Source: Bacteroidota bacterium
GTDB lineage: Bacteria; Bacteroidota; Bacteroidia; Chitinophagales; Chitinophagaceae
Assembly (NCBI GenBank): GCA_023429365.1
Contig: JAEYVW010000385.1
Coordinates: 1 to 5,104 of the forward strand
Direction: 5' to 3'
Length of the DNA: 5,104 bases
The notes under the pieces were generated by a model. It was not told where the DNA came from. It was given only the letters and a program-made list of their open reading frames with translations, and made no database searches. The translations under genes and the position numbers were made by a program. Shown here in pieces: positions 5,070-5,104 of the stretch (its first letter is position 1; each line of letters starts with the position of its first letter).

Positions 5070-5104
5070 ATGAAATTTTATTATTTCAAAACCAGCATGG
5101 TGCT
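5070..5104 (+). CDS. Start of a gene cut by the window edge, possibly nosZ
   Basis: An ATG at 5070, 35 bp after the cytochrome stop codon, opens a frame that runs to the edge: MKFYYFKTSMV plus two bases. The basic, aromatic start could begin an export signal. The A/T-rich leader without a Shine-Dalgarno sequence is normal for Bacteroidota. Eleven residues cannot identify a protein. Nitrous-oxide reductase is proposed only from gene order (cytochrome c lipoprotein before nosZ, with ric and FNR-type regulators nearby). A cytochrome-linked nitrite or NO reductase component is an alternative. Confidence 0.5.
   Translation, partial: MKFYYFKTSMV

Overview
The window looks like part of a Bacteroidota (probably Chitinophagaceae-type) chromosome. 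The sequence evidence is moderate GC, leaders without Shine-Dalgarno sequences, a perfect TAnnTTTG-type promoter element (the Bacteroidota primary-sigma -7 box) and a lipoprotein c-type cytochrome with an LGAC lipobox. The genus assignment is inference. The gene content points to anaerobic nitrogen-oxide metabolism.

Layout. Bases 1-492 hold no convincing gene: a GC-rich hairpin at 154-180, several short inverted repeats, and the terminator of the next operon (411-460). Four genes follow on the minus strand, read from right to left: ric (4292-3492, di-iron Fe-S repair protein), a HemG-like flavodoxin-fold protein (3483-2941, 8 bp after ric), a 157-bp gap, a soluble PAS-histidine kinase (2783-1545), and a response regulator whose output is a complete CRP/FNR-type transcription factor (1548-493, overlapping the kinase by ATGA). 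Divergently, on the plus strand, lie a monohaem cytochrome c lipoprotein (4552-5034) and the first 11 codons of another gene (5070 to the edge). By known Bacteroidota synteny that gene is probably nosZ, but this cannot be proved here.

How it may work together. The kinase PAS domain aligns without gaps to the FixL haem-PAS core and keeps the positions of the haem-ligand His (H62) and the distal Arg (R82). The regulator fuses the FixJ-like receiver to a FixK/FNR-like DNA-binding module in one chain. That module lacks Fe-S cysteines and the usual cAMP-contact residues, so phosphorylation probably replaces the ligand signal. Upstream of the cytochrome gene there is a perfect CRP/FNR-type palindrome (GTGAC-GGTT-GTCAC) centred 33 bp before the centre of a perfect -7 element, which puts it near -41, the classic class II activator position. 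The testable model is a two-protein FixL/FixJ/FixK equivalent: a haem-PAS kinase passes phosphate to a REC-FNR fusion that binds directly upstream of the cytochrome c/N2O-reductase operon, beside a nitrosative-damage repair operon. No binding, haem content or phosphotransfer is shown by sequence alone.
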